NCBI GenBank assembly: GCA_017577945.1
Contig: PKQS01000008.1
Span: forward strand, 186,001 to 250,000
Length of the DNA stretch: 64,000 nucleotides
DNA from: Bacillota bacterium
GTDB lineage: Bacteria; Bacillota; Limnochordia; Limnochordales; ZCTH02-B6
Direction: 5' to 3'
A program made the position numbers and the translations under genes. How positions within the stretch are numbered: the first letter of the stretch is position 1; each line of letters begins with the position of its first letter. Positions 33,361 to 40,558 of this stretch are shown here, in pieces. Below the pieces are notes generated by a model. The model was not told the origin of the DNA, made no database searches, and saw only the letters and a list, made by a program, of their open reading frames with translations.

Positions 33361-34284
33361 ATGAGTGAGGAAAAGCCAGCCGCGTCTCGCGGCGCGCTGT
33401 TCGAGCCGACGGGCCACGCGGAGCTGGACCAAATGCGGAAAGACGGCCTGTGCGCGTGGTGCCGGTGGTACCAATCAGCCTTGGCCGGCGCGGCGGCCGG
33501 CGCGACGGTGGCGCTGGCGCCGCCCGTGCTGCTCATGCTGGCGGCGCTGTTCGCGGCGGTGGTGCCCATGCTGCAGGGCCAGTGGGCCCAGGCGGTCGAC
33601 GGGCTGGTACAGCGCGCGCTGGCTTTCGCTGCTTACGCTCGGCCGGCGGCGTACGCCGTGGCCGTTACAGCGGGCATCGGCGTCGCTTACGCCCTGACCC
33701 ACCGCTGGACGGTGGCCCGCAACCGCTACTTCCGCCTCGGTCCGTGGGAAACGGGCCTGGACGCGCTGGGAGCCGCGCTGGCCGGCTACGGCTTGTTCGC
33801 AGCGGCGGGCTATGCGTGGGAGCCGCTGCGGGCCGTACTGCCGTGGGTGTTCTGGGCGGCGGGGCCGGTGTTCGCTTGGCTGCTGGCGCGGCTGCACGAG
33901 ATCTTCGTGCTGCTGCTTGTGCGCCCCGACTGGTCGCTGGCCGTCGAGTCGACGGTGCGGGTGCTGCTGCCGCGGCGGTTCGGGTGCGCCCCGGAGGGTG
34001 TGCGCGTCGAGCTGGATCGAGCGACGCACAGCGTGACGGTGTACGCGCCGGTGGGCACCGGTGAGGCCAAGCGCGCCCGGGAGCTTATCCAGGCTATCCC
34101 GGACACGAGGGCGGTCGTCGTGAAAGCGCCGGAGCCGGAGCAACCGGCTGAGGCGGCGACGGCTGTGGCCGCGGCCCGAGACTCTGAGCCGAAGGCGCCG
34201 CGAGTGGAGCAGGAGTCGGCCGCGGATCGGCCGCAAGCCAGGGCCTCGCTGAACGGCCAAACGCCCGGCCGTCCGCGGCCGTGA
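33361..34284 (+). CDS. Multi-pass membrane protein of unknown function
   Basis: 307 aa from ATG 33361 with GGGGGAGAAAGG upstream. Residues 45-210 contain five or six hydrophobic helices (VALAPPVLLMLAALFAAVVP; AVAVTAGIGVAYAL; VLPWVFWAAGPVFAWLLARL). They are preceded by a cytosolic N-terminus with a CAWC pair (LCAWCRWYQ) and followed by a small domain (RFGCAPEGVRVELDRATHSV) and a disordered Pro/Glu tail. No family is recognised. It lies 23 nt behind the membrane-embedded M28 peptidase, so it may be its partner; that is inferred from position only. Confidence 0.75.
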   Translation: MSEEKPAASRGALFEPTGHAELDQMRKDGLCAWCRWYQSALAGAAAGATVALAPPVLLMLAALFAAVVPMLQGQWAQAVDGLVQRALAFAAYARPAAYAVAVTAGIGVAYALTHRWTVARNRYFRLGPWETGLDALGAALAGYGLFAAAGYAWEPLRAVLPWVFWAAGPVFAWLLARLHEIFVLLLVRPDWSLAVESTVRVLLPRRFGCAPEGVRVELDRATHSVTVYAPVGTGEAKRARELIQAIPDTRAVVVKAPEPEQPAEAATAVAAARDSEPKAPRVEQESAADRPQARASLNGQTPGRPRP

Positions 34285-34341
34285 CCTGTGCGGGCGGCGC
34301 GTCCAGAGCCGAACGCGTTTGGGCGCGGCACGGTCCAAAGC

Positions 34342-34701
34342 TCAGGCGCCGGGGTCCGTGGTTTGCCCTTCCGGTTCCTTGCTCGCGTCTTTCCGCTTCC
34401 ACCGGTAGGCGTCCCGCGCCCGGTACTTTTCCAACGTCGCCTGAAACGCCGCTTCCAAATCGATGTCCAGCGAATTGGCGATGCAGACGAGCACGAACAG
34501 GCAGTCCGCCAGCTCCTCAGCCAGCGACCCGTCGCCTTCGCCGGCTTTTTTCTTCTTGGGGCCGAAGCGGTGGTTCAGTTCGCGCGCGAGCTCGCCGACT
34601 TCTTCGGCGAGGCGCGCCAAATTGGCCAGCGGGGACCAGTACCCCTCTTCGAACTGGCTGATCCATTCATCGACGGCTCGCTGCATGTCCCGTACGTGCA
34701 C
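34342..34701 (-). CDS. MazG-like nucleotide pyrophosphohydrolase
   Basis: 119 aa, a single MazG-fold unit of the short dUTPase/MazG type. LARLAEEVGELARELNHRFG supplies the EExxE helix and SLAEELADCLFVLVCIANSLDIDL supplies the ExxD helix, the two metal-binding elements. GTG 34701 is selected because AAGGAGG is 8 nt upstream. The lysine run in GPKKKKAGEG sits in a loop. A second, longer MazG is present at 3593. Confidence 0.88.
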   Translation of the reverse strand: MHVRDMQRAVDEWISQFEEGYWSPLANLARLAEEVGELARELNHRFGPKKKKAGEGDGSLAEELADCLFVLVCIANSLDIDLEAAFQATLEKYRARDAYRWKRKDASKEPEGQTTDPGA

Positions 34702-34723
34702 CGGCTGAGCCTCCTTGCCAAAA

Positions 34724-34755
34724 AGCCCGGGACGCACGCGCCCCGGGCTCGGCAA
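34724..34755 (-). terminator. Terminator after korAB
   Basis: Stem AGCCCGGG / CCCGGGCT (34724-34731, 34742-34749) with a 10-nt loop. Leftward it is followed by TTTTTGG. It lies about 45 nt beyond the korB stop. Confidence 0.85.
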
Positions 34756-34793
34756 CAATCCTCGCTTGGACGGGTACCACCCGTCTTGTGCGC

Positions 34794-35657
34794 TCAGCGG
34801 TAGCGAGCCAGCAGCTTCTCGAACTCTTCCGGCGGCATCGTCCAGTCCTGGTGGACGATGGGCTCTTCGCGGAAGCCGGGGAAAAGCTCCTCAAAGCTGG
34901 GCTGCTCCGCCTTGTATACCAACCCGCGCACTTGCTCGTCGGTTTCGATGAGCTTGGCGAGCGCCGCGGCGCGATCGGTCGGATCGTAGTTCGGGTCTTC
35001 GTCCAGGTTGATCAGCGTCTCCTTGAACCAGTCGTACGTGTTCACCTTGTTGAACGTCACGCAGGGCGAATACACGTTGATGAGCGCGAAGCCCTTGTGC
35101 TCGATGCCCTGCTTGATGAGGGACGCCAGCTGCTTGATGTCGCTGGAGAAGCCCGAGGCGACGAAGGTGGCGCCGGCGGCGATGGCCAGCTGCAGCGGCC
35201 GCACCGGCCGCTCGATGTTGCCGTGCGGGCTCGAGCGCGTCACGAAGCCGACGCCGCTGGTGGGCGACACTTGGCCTTTCGTGAGGCCGTAGATCTGGTT
35301 GTCCATGACGATGTACGTGATGTCCACGTTGCGCCGGATCGCGTGCAAGAAATGGTTGCCGCCGATGGCGTAGCCGTCGCCGTCGCCGCCGGCCGCGATG
35401 ACGGTCAGGCGGCGGTTGGCCAGCTTGAGGCCCATGGCCGTCGGCAGCGTGCGGCCGTGGACGACGTGGAAGTTGTAGCAGTTGATGTAGTTGCCGATCT
35501 TGCCCGAGCAGCCGATGCCGGCCACGATGGCCACTTCATGGGGCGGCTTGCCGAGATCGACCAAAGCCCGCTGCAGCGCCGCCAGGACGCCGAAGTCGCC
35601 GCAGCCGGGGCACCACCACGATTTCTCGTTGGTCTTGAAGTCAGCTAGCTTCAGCAT
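34794..35657 (-). CDS. korB: 2-oxoacid:ferredoxin oxidoreductase, beta subunit
   Basis: TPP-binding subunit of the 2-oxoglutarate/2-oxoacid:ferredoxin oxidoreductase, which decarboxylates oxoacids to acyl-CoA and reduces ferredoxin. It is 287 aa. Features are WWCPGCGDFGVLAALQRAL and GIGCSGKIGNYIN ([4Fe-4S] cysteines), HGRTLPTAMGLKLAN, the TPP motif GGDGDGYAIGGNHFLHAIRRN and MDNQIYGLTKGQ. It overlaps the korA stop by 17 nt. Confidence 0.95.
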   Translation of the reverse strand: MLKLADFKTNEKSWWCPGCGDFGVLAALQRALVDLGKPPHEVAIVAGIGCSGKIGNYINCYNFHVVHGRTLPTAMGLKLANRRLTVIAAGGDGDGYAIGGNHFLHAIRRNVDITYIVMDNQIYGLTKGQVSPTSGVGFVTRSSPHGNIERPVRPLQLAIAAGATFVASGFSSDIKQLASLIKQGIEHKGFALINVYSPCVTFNKVNTYDWFKETLINLDEDPNYDPTDRAAALAKLIETDEQVRGLVYKAEQPSFEELFPGFREEPIVHQDWTMPPEEFEKLLARYR

Positions 35658-37425
35658 ACCGGATCACCTCTTGCGCCCGGGCCACGATCTCGGCCGGCAA
35701 GAACGGCGTCCCGTCGTACTTGCGCACGCTGTGCATCATAGGCAAGTCGACGCCCTGCTCCCGCAGCGCCTTGCCCACCTTGTACTCGATGAGCTGGAGC
35801 AGCTGCCCTTGCTGGTTGTGCTCGACGACGACGACGTGCGTCGCCTTGGCCATCAGCTCGCTCAGCTCGGCCACAGGCAGCGGGGCCAGCACCCGCACAT
35901 GCGCGTGGCCGACCGAGAATCCCCGGGCCGACAGCGCCTTGCGGGCGTCGTCGATGGGCCCGAAGGTGGAGCCGATGCCGACCAACAGCACGTCCGGATT
36001 AGCGGGCCCGCTGTACTTGATGCCTTGCAGCCCCATCTGGCGCGGGTCCTGTGGGATCTTGCGCCACCGCTTATCCATCATCGCAACCCGGTTCCGCGGG
36101 TCTTCCGACACCTTGCCGAACTCGTTATGCTCCACGCCTGTAGCCAGGTACTGCCCTTTGGGCTGTCCGGGTAGGGGTCGGGGCGAGATGCCCGACTCCG
36201 TGATGCGGTAGCGCCGGAAGCCGTCTTCTTCGGCTTGGGCCGCGATTTCCTCGTCGGTCAGCAGCAGCCCCCGGTCAATCGTCACCCGGCTCAGGTCCAA
36301 CTGCTCCACGGTCTGCTTGTTGAGCGCCAGCGACAGGTCGGAGACGAGAAACACGGGGCACTGGTACTTGTCCGCCAGGTTGAACGCCGTGACGGTGTCG
36401 TAGAAGGCTTCCTCCACCGTGCTGGGCGCCAGGGCGATGCGGGTTGTGTCGCCGTGGCTGCCGAACAAGATGGCGAACAGGTCGCTTTGCTCCTGCTTGG
36501 TCGGCATGCCCGTGCTGGGCCCGCCCCGCTGCGTGTCCACGATGACGAGGGGAATTTCCGCCGCATGCGCCAGCCCGATGGCCTCCTGCATCAGCGAGAT
36601 GCCCGGCCCGGCCGTGGCCGTCAGCGCCCGAGCGCCGGCGAAGCCGGCTCCGATGCAGGCCGAAATGGCCGCGATCTCGTCCTCGGCCTGGACCACGACG
36701 CCGCCGAACCGCGGCAGGATGGCCATCATGTTTTCCATGATCTCGGACGCGGGCGTAATCGGATACGCGGCGCAGAAGCGGCAGCCCGCCGCGACCGCGC
36801 CCAGCGCGACGGCATCGTTGCCCATCATGATGAGCCGTGCCTTGCCGTCGCCCGGTGCCAGCGTCCACTCCAGCCGCGGCAAATGCTCCTGCGCGTACTC
36901 GTAGCCCGCCCGCAAGACGGCCACGTTTTTCTCCGCCAGCTCGGGGCGCTTTGCGAACCGCTCTTGCAGCGCCTTTTCAAATTCTTGCAGCGGCAAGCCG
37001 AGCAAGTACGCCGAAACGCCCAGCGACACCGTGTTGCGCATCACGGCGTCCCCCAGGTCTTGCGCGATTTGCGTCAGCGGAACGGGCAGCAGCCGCGCCG
37101 GGCAGCCTTCGGGCAATTGCGGCGAGAAGCGAGCGTCCGCGATGACGATGCTGCCCGGAACCAGTTCATGGTGGTTGCGATCGATGGTTTCCTGGTCGAT
37201 GGCTACTAAGACGTCGGTGTCGCTGCTGGTGGAGAGCACCGGCTCGGTGCTGATCCGGATTTTGTAGTTGGAGTGGCCGCCTTTGATGCGGGAAGAAAAG
37301 TGGCGATACCCGTAGATGTAGTAGCCCAGCCTGTTGCAGACCGTTGCGAGCATCTCGCCGGTGGAGTCGATGCCCTGGCCTTGCTCGCCGCCGATCCTCC
37401 AGGCCACCAAGTGTCTTTCGCGCAT
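35641..37425 (-). CDS. korA: 2-oxoacid:ferredoxin oxidoreductase, fused gamma-alpha subunit
   Basis: 594 aa from ATG 37425 (site GCGAGGGG). The N-terminal part (1-190) is the gamma (POR_N-like) domain: VAWRIGGEQGQGIDSTGEML and FSSRIKGGHSNYKIRI. The alpha pyrimidine-binding domain begins near 205: MMGNDAVALGAVAAGCRFCA, AAYPITPASEIMENM, ALTATAGPGISLMQEAIGLA and VVDTQRGGPSTGMPTKQEQSDL. The C-terminal domain III contains FGPIDDARKAL. This two-subunit layout is common in thermophiles and Actinobacteria. It is transcribed leftward from a promoter overlapping that of lysR. Confidence 0.95.
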   Translation of the reverse strand: MRERHLVAWRIGGEQGQGIDSTGEMLATVCNRLGYYIYGYRHFSSRIKGGHSNYKIRISTEPVLSTSSDTDVLVAIDQETIDRNHHELVPGSIVIADARFSPQLPEGCPARLLPVPLTQIAQDLGDAVMRNTVSLGVSAYLLGLPLQEFEKALQERFAKRPELAEKNVAVLRAGYEYAQEHLPRLEWTLAPGDGKARLIMMGNDAVALGAVAAGCRFCAAYPITPASEIMENMMAILPRFGGVVVQAEDEIAAISACIGAGFAGARALTATAGPGISLMQEAIGLAHAAEIPLVIVDTQRGGPSTGMPTKQEQSDLFAILFGSHGDTTRIALAPSTVEEAFYDTVTAFNLADKYQCPVFLVSDLSLALNKQTVEQLDLSRVTIDRGLLLTDEEIAAQAEEDGFRRYRITESGISPRPLPGQPKGQYLATGVEHNEFGKVSEDPRNRVAMMDKRWRKIPQDPRQMGLQGIKYSGPANPDVLLVGIGSTFGPIDDARKALSARGFSVGHAHVRVLAPLPVAELSELMAKATHVVVVEHNQQGQLLQLIEYKVGKALREQGVDLPMMHSVRKYDGTPFLPAEIVARAQEVIRYAEAS

Positions 37426-37510
37426 GACCCCTCGCCTCTCAGCGTAGTGCGGGGGCGTCTCGCCGCTGACGAAGACAGGGGCGCGATGCTCCCCGGCGTG
37501 ATTCTCTTTT

Positions 37511-37540
37511 ATTCTAACGCGCAATCACGTATAATGCCAA
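37511..37540. promoter_or_regulatory. Overlapping divergent promoters korAB / lysR
   Basis: Leftward: TTGGCA (plus-strand 37535-37540) and TAGAAT (37511-37516) with an 18-nt spacer, reading to korA. Rightward: TATAAT at 37530-37535 for lysR, with no clear -35. The two elements share base 37535, so polymerase occupancy in the two directions would be mutually exclusive. This suits autoregulation and korAB control by the LysR protein. Confidence 0.6.
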
Positions 37541-37618
37541 TAAATTCGTTTCATCTTTTCGATTCCGTAACGTAATCAAAATACGCCTGGCGAGGCCGCA
37601 TAGCGGGGTGGGGCAGCC

Positions 37619-38518
37619 ATGCTGTTGCAGCAGCTCATCACGTTCTGCACGGTCGTCGACGAGGGCGGGTTTACCCGCGCCGCGGAGCTGCTGGACATGA
37701 GCCAGCCGGCGGTCAGCAAGCAGGTGAAGACGCTGGAGGAGCGCATCGGGACACCCCTGTTCGTGCGGGCGGGGCGGCGAGTGGCGCTGACACCGGCGGG
37801 GGAAATCGTGTACTCCCACGCCAAGCGCATCCTGCACGCCATCGAGGAGATGCACGGGGCGCTGGCGGCGCTGGCGGTGCCGGGATCGGGGCGGCTGTTC
37901 ATCGGCGCCGTGCCGACGGTGGCCGTGTTCACGCTGCCGGACATTCTCGGCGCATTTTGCAAGCGGCACCCGCTCGTCACCGTGCACGTGCGCACGGGGG
38001 ACATCGACGAGGTGGTGCAGATGGTGCTGCGCAGCGAAATCGACGTGGGGCTGGTAACGATTCCGGTGACCCACGAACTGCTGGAGACGATACCGCTGTT
38101 TCGAGACCGCATCGTGCTTGTTGCCCGTCCCGACACGCCGTGGGCGCAGCGGCAGGCCGTTCAGCCCGCCGAGCTGGCCGGCATGCCCATGATCGCCTAC
38201 GAGCGCGCCTCCAAGTTCCGCCGCTACGTGGACGCGAGCTTCGACGCCGCGGGCATCACGCCCGACGTCATCATGGAATTCGACAGCCACGAGGCCGTGA
38301 AAGCCATGGTGTTGGCGGGCTTGGGCGTGGCCATGATGCCGTGGTCGGTCGTGGCGCGCGATCTCGAGCAGGGCCGCTTGGTGGAGCTGCGCATCGAACG
38401 CTTCGGCGAGCTGGCGCGCACGACGTCGCTTATCGTCCGCCGCGGCCGGCACCTGAGCGCGCCTGTGCGGGCGTTCCTGGATCTGGTGCGGGAGAAGTAT
38501 CCTCTGGCCCCGGCGTGA
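37619..38518 (+). CDS. LysR family transcriptional regulator
   Basis: 299 aa. Residues 1-60 form the winged HTH (LLQQLITFCTVVDEGGFTRA, AELLDMSQPAVSKQVKTLEE, GTPLFVRAGRRVALTPAGE). The rest is the two-lobed effector domain, with RLFIGAVPTVAVFTLPDILG and VDVGLVTIPVT-like DVGLVTIPVTHELL. It resembles the CysB/CbbR-type group. It is divergent from korAB, which it probably controls; the effector is unknown. Confidence 0.93.
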   Translation: MLLQQLITFCTVVDEGGFTRAAELLDMSQPAVSKQVKTLEERIGTPLFVRAGRRVALTPAGEIVYSHAKRILHAIEEMHGALAALAVPGSGRLFIGAVPTVAVFTLPDILGAFCKRHPLVTVHVRTGDIDEVVQMVLRSEIDVGLVTIPVTHELLETIPLFRDRIVLVARPDTPWAQRQAVQPAELAGMPMIAYERASKFRRYVDASFDAAGITPDVIMEFDSHEAVKAMVLAGLGVAMMPWSVVARDLEQGRLVELRIERFGELARTTSLIVRRGRHLSAPVRAFLDLVREKYPLAPA

Positions 38519-38635
38519 GGCGGGCCGCGGGCGCGGCGGCCGAGGACGGGGCGCCGACCGGGTGGCGGGCGCAGGCCGGGCGGCACGGGCAGCCAGCGGC
38601 TTGGCCACGGGCCGGCGCGAGGCGGCGCTGTGCGT

Positions 38636-39793
38636 CTACGGCGCCGGCATGGCGCGGCGCAGTCGGCGGCACCAGGCATAATACGCGAAGCTGGAGGGGC
38701 CCGCGGCGCGCAGGAGCGTCCACGCCAAAAGGCTCAGGCGCTGGCGGCGCACTTTTCCGTCCGACAGGTACAAGCCCGGCAGCCCTTGGACGATGGAGAC
38801 GTGAAAGGCGGCATCGGGCAAGGTCTGCGCGGCGCGGCGGGCTTGCTGCACGAAATAGACGAGCCGGCGCCGCATCGTGCCGCGATCCGGATAGAAGCTG
38901 ACCAAGTTCAAGTCGCCGCCTTCCACGTCCTCCTGCTGGTCAATGAGGTAATCGAGCAGGATGTGCAAGCCGCAAATCCAGGGGAAATAGGCGAGGACGA
39001 TGCGCTCCGCGTCCTGGGGGGTCAGCGCGGGGTTCGTCGCGGCGGTGAACAGCGCAAACACGCCCAGCGTCGAACCCGAGGCCGCGGCGAACTCCCACCA
39101 GAAAAGGCCGGGCCACGGGGCGCCTTTTTTCGCGAACCACGCTTCCATCCGGCCGACGCGCCCCGCATGAGGACCGTGCTTGTACACTTGCAAGTCGTTG
39201 TACAGCTCCACGAGCCGCAGCACGTGTGGGCGGACCACGTCATAGGCGGGCAGCGCCGCCGTGCAGCGGCGGCACTCGTCGACGAGGGCGGCCAGGTAGC
39301 CGCCGTCCTCTTTATGGGGGTGCCGCGCGTAGTAGCTGGCGGCGCCGGAGGCGGACCCGGCGTCGGGGCCCCGCTGCGCCGCGGCGGCCGGCGGCGCGGC
39401 GCAGCCCAACGGCGTACCGGGCGGCGAGCCGTTCACCGCGTCCAGCATCGCCTGGTGGAGGATCCGAAAATTGTCTTCGTCCAGCGATCCGCTGCGGTCG
39501 CACAAGTTGTCGAGATAGTCGGAGATGGTCTGCAGCGCCACGATGAGCGAGACGAGCGTGCCGGCGTGCGCCGGCGCCAGCGCCGCGTAGACGCTGCCGC
39601 CTTCGGCGTGGAAGCGCTTGTGGGTGATGCTGGCCAGCGCCTGCCGGCGCAGCTCGGCGTCGGGAATCGCGTCGATGCGCCGTCGCCAGCGCGCCAGCTC
39701 GGCGGCGGTGCGCGGCAGCACGCCGCGCGCGATGCGGCGGGCGTAGACGGCTTTCGCCCACAAGTCGGCCAGGCGGAGGGTCGTCTTCATCAT
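38636..39793 (-). CDS. ytpB: DUF2600 protein, tetraprenyl-beta-curcumene synthase-like
   Basis: 385 aa, all-helical. Family hallmarks are HKRFHAEGGSVYAAL, TISDYLDNLCDRSGSLDEDNF (Asp-rich), VRPHVLRLVELYNDLQVYKHG, LFWWEFAAASGSTLGVFAL, and WICGLHILLDYLIDQQEDVEGGDLN with acidic clusters that bind Mg-diphosphate. In Bacillus YtpB makes the C35 sesquarterpene precursor from heptaprenyl diphosphate. An Ala/Pro/Gly-rich insert (about 125-150) is extra. It stands alone; a heptaprenyl transferase and a cyclase partner are not in the window. Confidence 0.9.
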   Translation of the reverse strand: MMKTTLRLADLWAKAVYARRIARGVLPRTAAELARWRRRIDAIPDAELRRQALASITHKRFHAEGGSVYAALAPAHAGTLVSLIVALQTISDYLDNLCDRSGSLDEDNFRILHQAMLDAVNGSPPGTPLGCAAPPAAAAQRGPDAGSASGAASYYARHPHKEDGGYLAALVDECRRCTAALPAYDVVRPHVLRLVELYNDLQVYKHGPHAGRVGRMEAWFAKKGAPWPGLFWWEFAAASGSTLGVFALFTAATNPALTPQDAERIVLAYFPWICGLHILLDYLIDQQEDVEGGDLNLVSFYPDRGTMRRRLVYFVQQARRAAQTLPDAAFHVSIVQGLPGLYLSDGKVRRQRLSLLAWTLLRAAGPSSFAYYAWCRRLRRAMPAP

Positions 39794-39935
39794 CCCTTAG
39801 CTTGCCCGCTGCGCCGGCGGCCTAAGGCGCCGGAAGCGCCCGTTCAGCCCCGGCGCCCTGCGTAAACGCGCATAAAGGTCCCTACTGCACAGGCGGCAAT
39901 CGGGGCTCCCCGAAAACGCGCAGGGACGCCGCCGC

Positions 39936-40472
39936 TCAAGCGTCCGCCGGCGCCGTCTGCAGCCCGATGGCCGCCTTCAGCTCGTCCGACGAGTTCTCCA
40001 GCACTTCCGGATACTGGCTCAGCGCCGCCCGCAACGCCGCCAGGCCGCGATCGTCCAGCGCCGACACGTCGACGGCGCCGTTCATCGCTTTGGACAGCTT
40101 GTTGACGTGGTCCGCCAAGTTCTTGTAGCCGACGCCGTTCTCTTCGTCGATCAGCATCGAGACCGCCACGAGGCCGTAATAGCGGAAGCCGCCTCCGGCC
40201 GCCGGCCGGATATAAACCCACACCGGATGGATCGTCCGGCCGTTCGGCACTTCCTCCGGCGACTTGACCCAGCGGATGGACTGCTCCAGGGCGGTCCGGC
40301 CGTGCAGCGCCGCCTCGTCAAACCATGCCTGGTCGCCGTCGACGACGATGGCCGTCAGCCGCGCGCCCCGGCCGCCGTACGCGTGCTGCGCCGAGACAAT
40401 GGGCAAAAGTCCCTCTGCCCGTTGTTCATCGTAACAGGACGGATCCACATGACCGCCGCGCACTTTGGCCAT
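39936..40472 (-). CDS. Protein of unknown function divergent from a histidine kinase
   Basis: 178 aa from ATG 40472 with AAGGAGG 7 nt upstream, soluble, with no signal peptide. The N-terminus MAKVRGGHVDPSCYDEQR may hold a metal site (His, Cys). An alpha/beta domain follows: AYGGRGARLTAIVVDGDQAW, TIHPVWVYIRP and GFRYYGLVAVSMLID. It ends in two helices (KNLADHVNKLSKAM; GLAALRAALSQYPEVL). No family is recognised. It shares a 90-bp control region containing a 12-bp palindrome with the sensor kinase at 40559. Confidence 0.7.
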   Translation of the reverse strand: MAKVRGGHVDPSCYDEQRAEGLLPIVSAQHAYGGRGARLTAIVVDGDQAWFDEAALHGRTALEQSIRWVKSPEEVPNGRTIHPVWVYIRPAAGGGFRYYGLVAVSMLIDEENGVGYKNLADHVNKLSKAMNGAVDVSALDDRGLAALRAALSQYPEVLENSSDELKAAIGLQTAPADA

Positions 40473-40510
40473 GGAAAAGCCTCCTTCCGCCCAAGTGGCG
40501 TCTCTCAGTA

Positions 40511-40526
40511 TACCATATGGTACAAT
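40511..40526. promoter_or_regulatory. Palindrome and -10 element between divergent genes
   Basis: Perfect 12-bp palindrome TACCATATGGTA at 40511-40522, overlapping a rightward -10-like TACAAT (40521-40526) and, leftward, a TATACT (plus-strand AGTATA at 40508-40513). Position suggests an operator shared by the unknown gene at 39936 and the kinase gene. Confidence 0.55.
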
Positions 40527-40558
40527 GTACAAATGAAAGGTGGTGCGCCGACGCCGCC

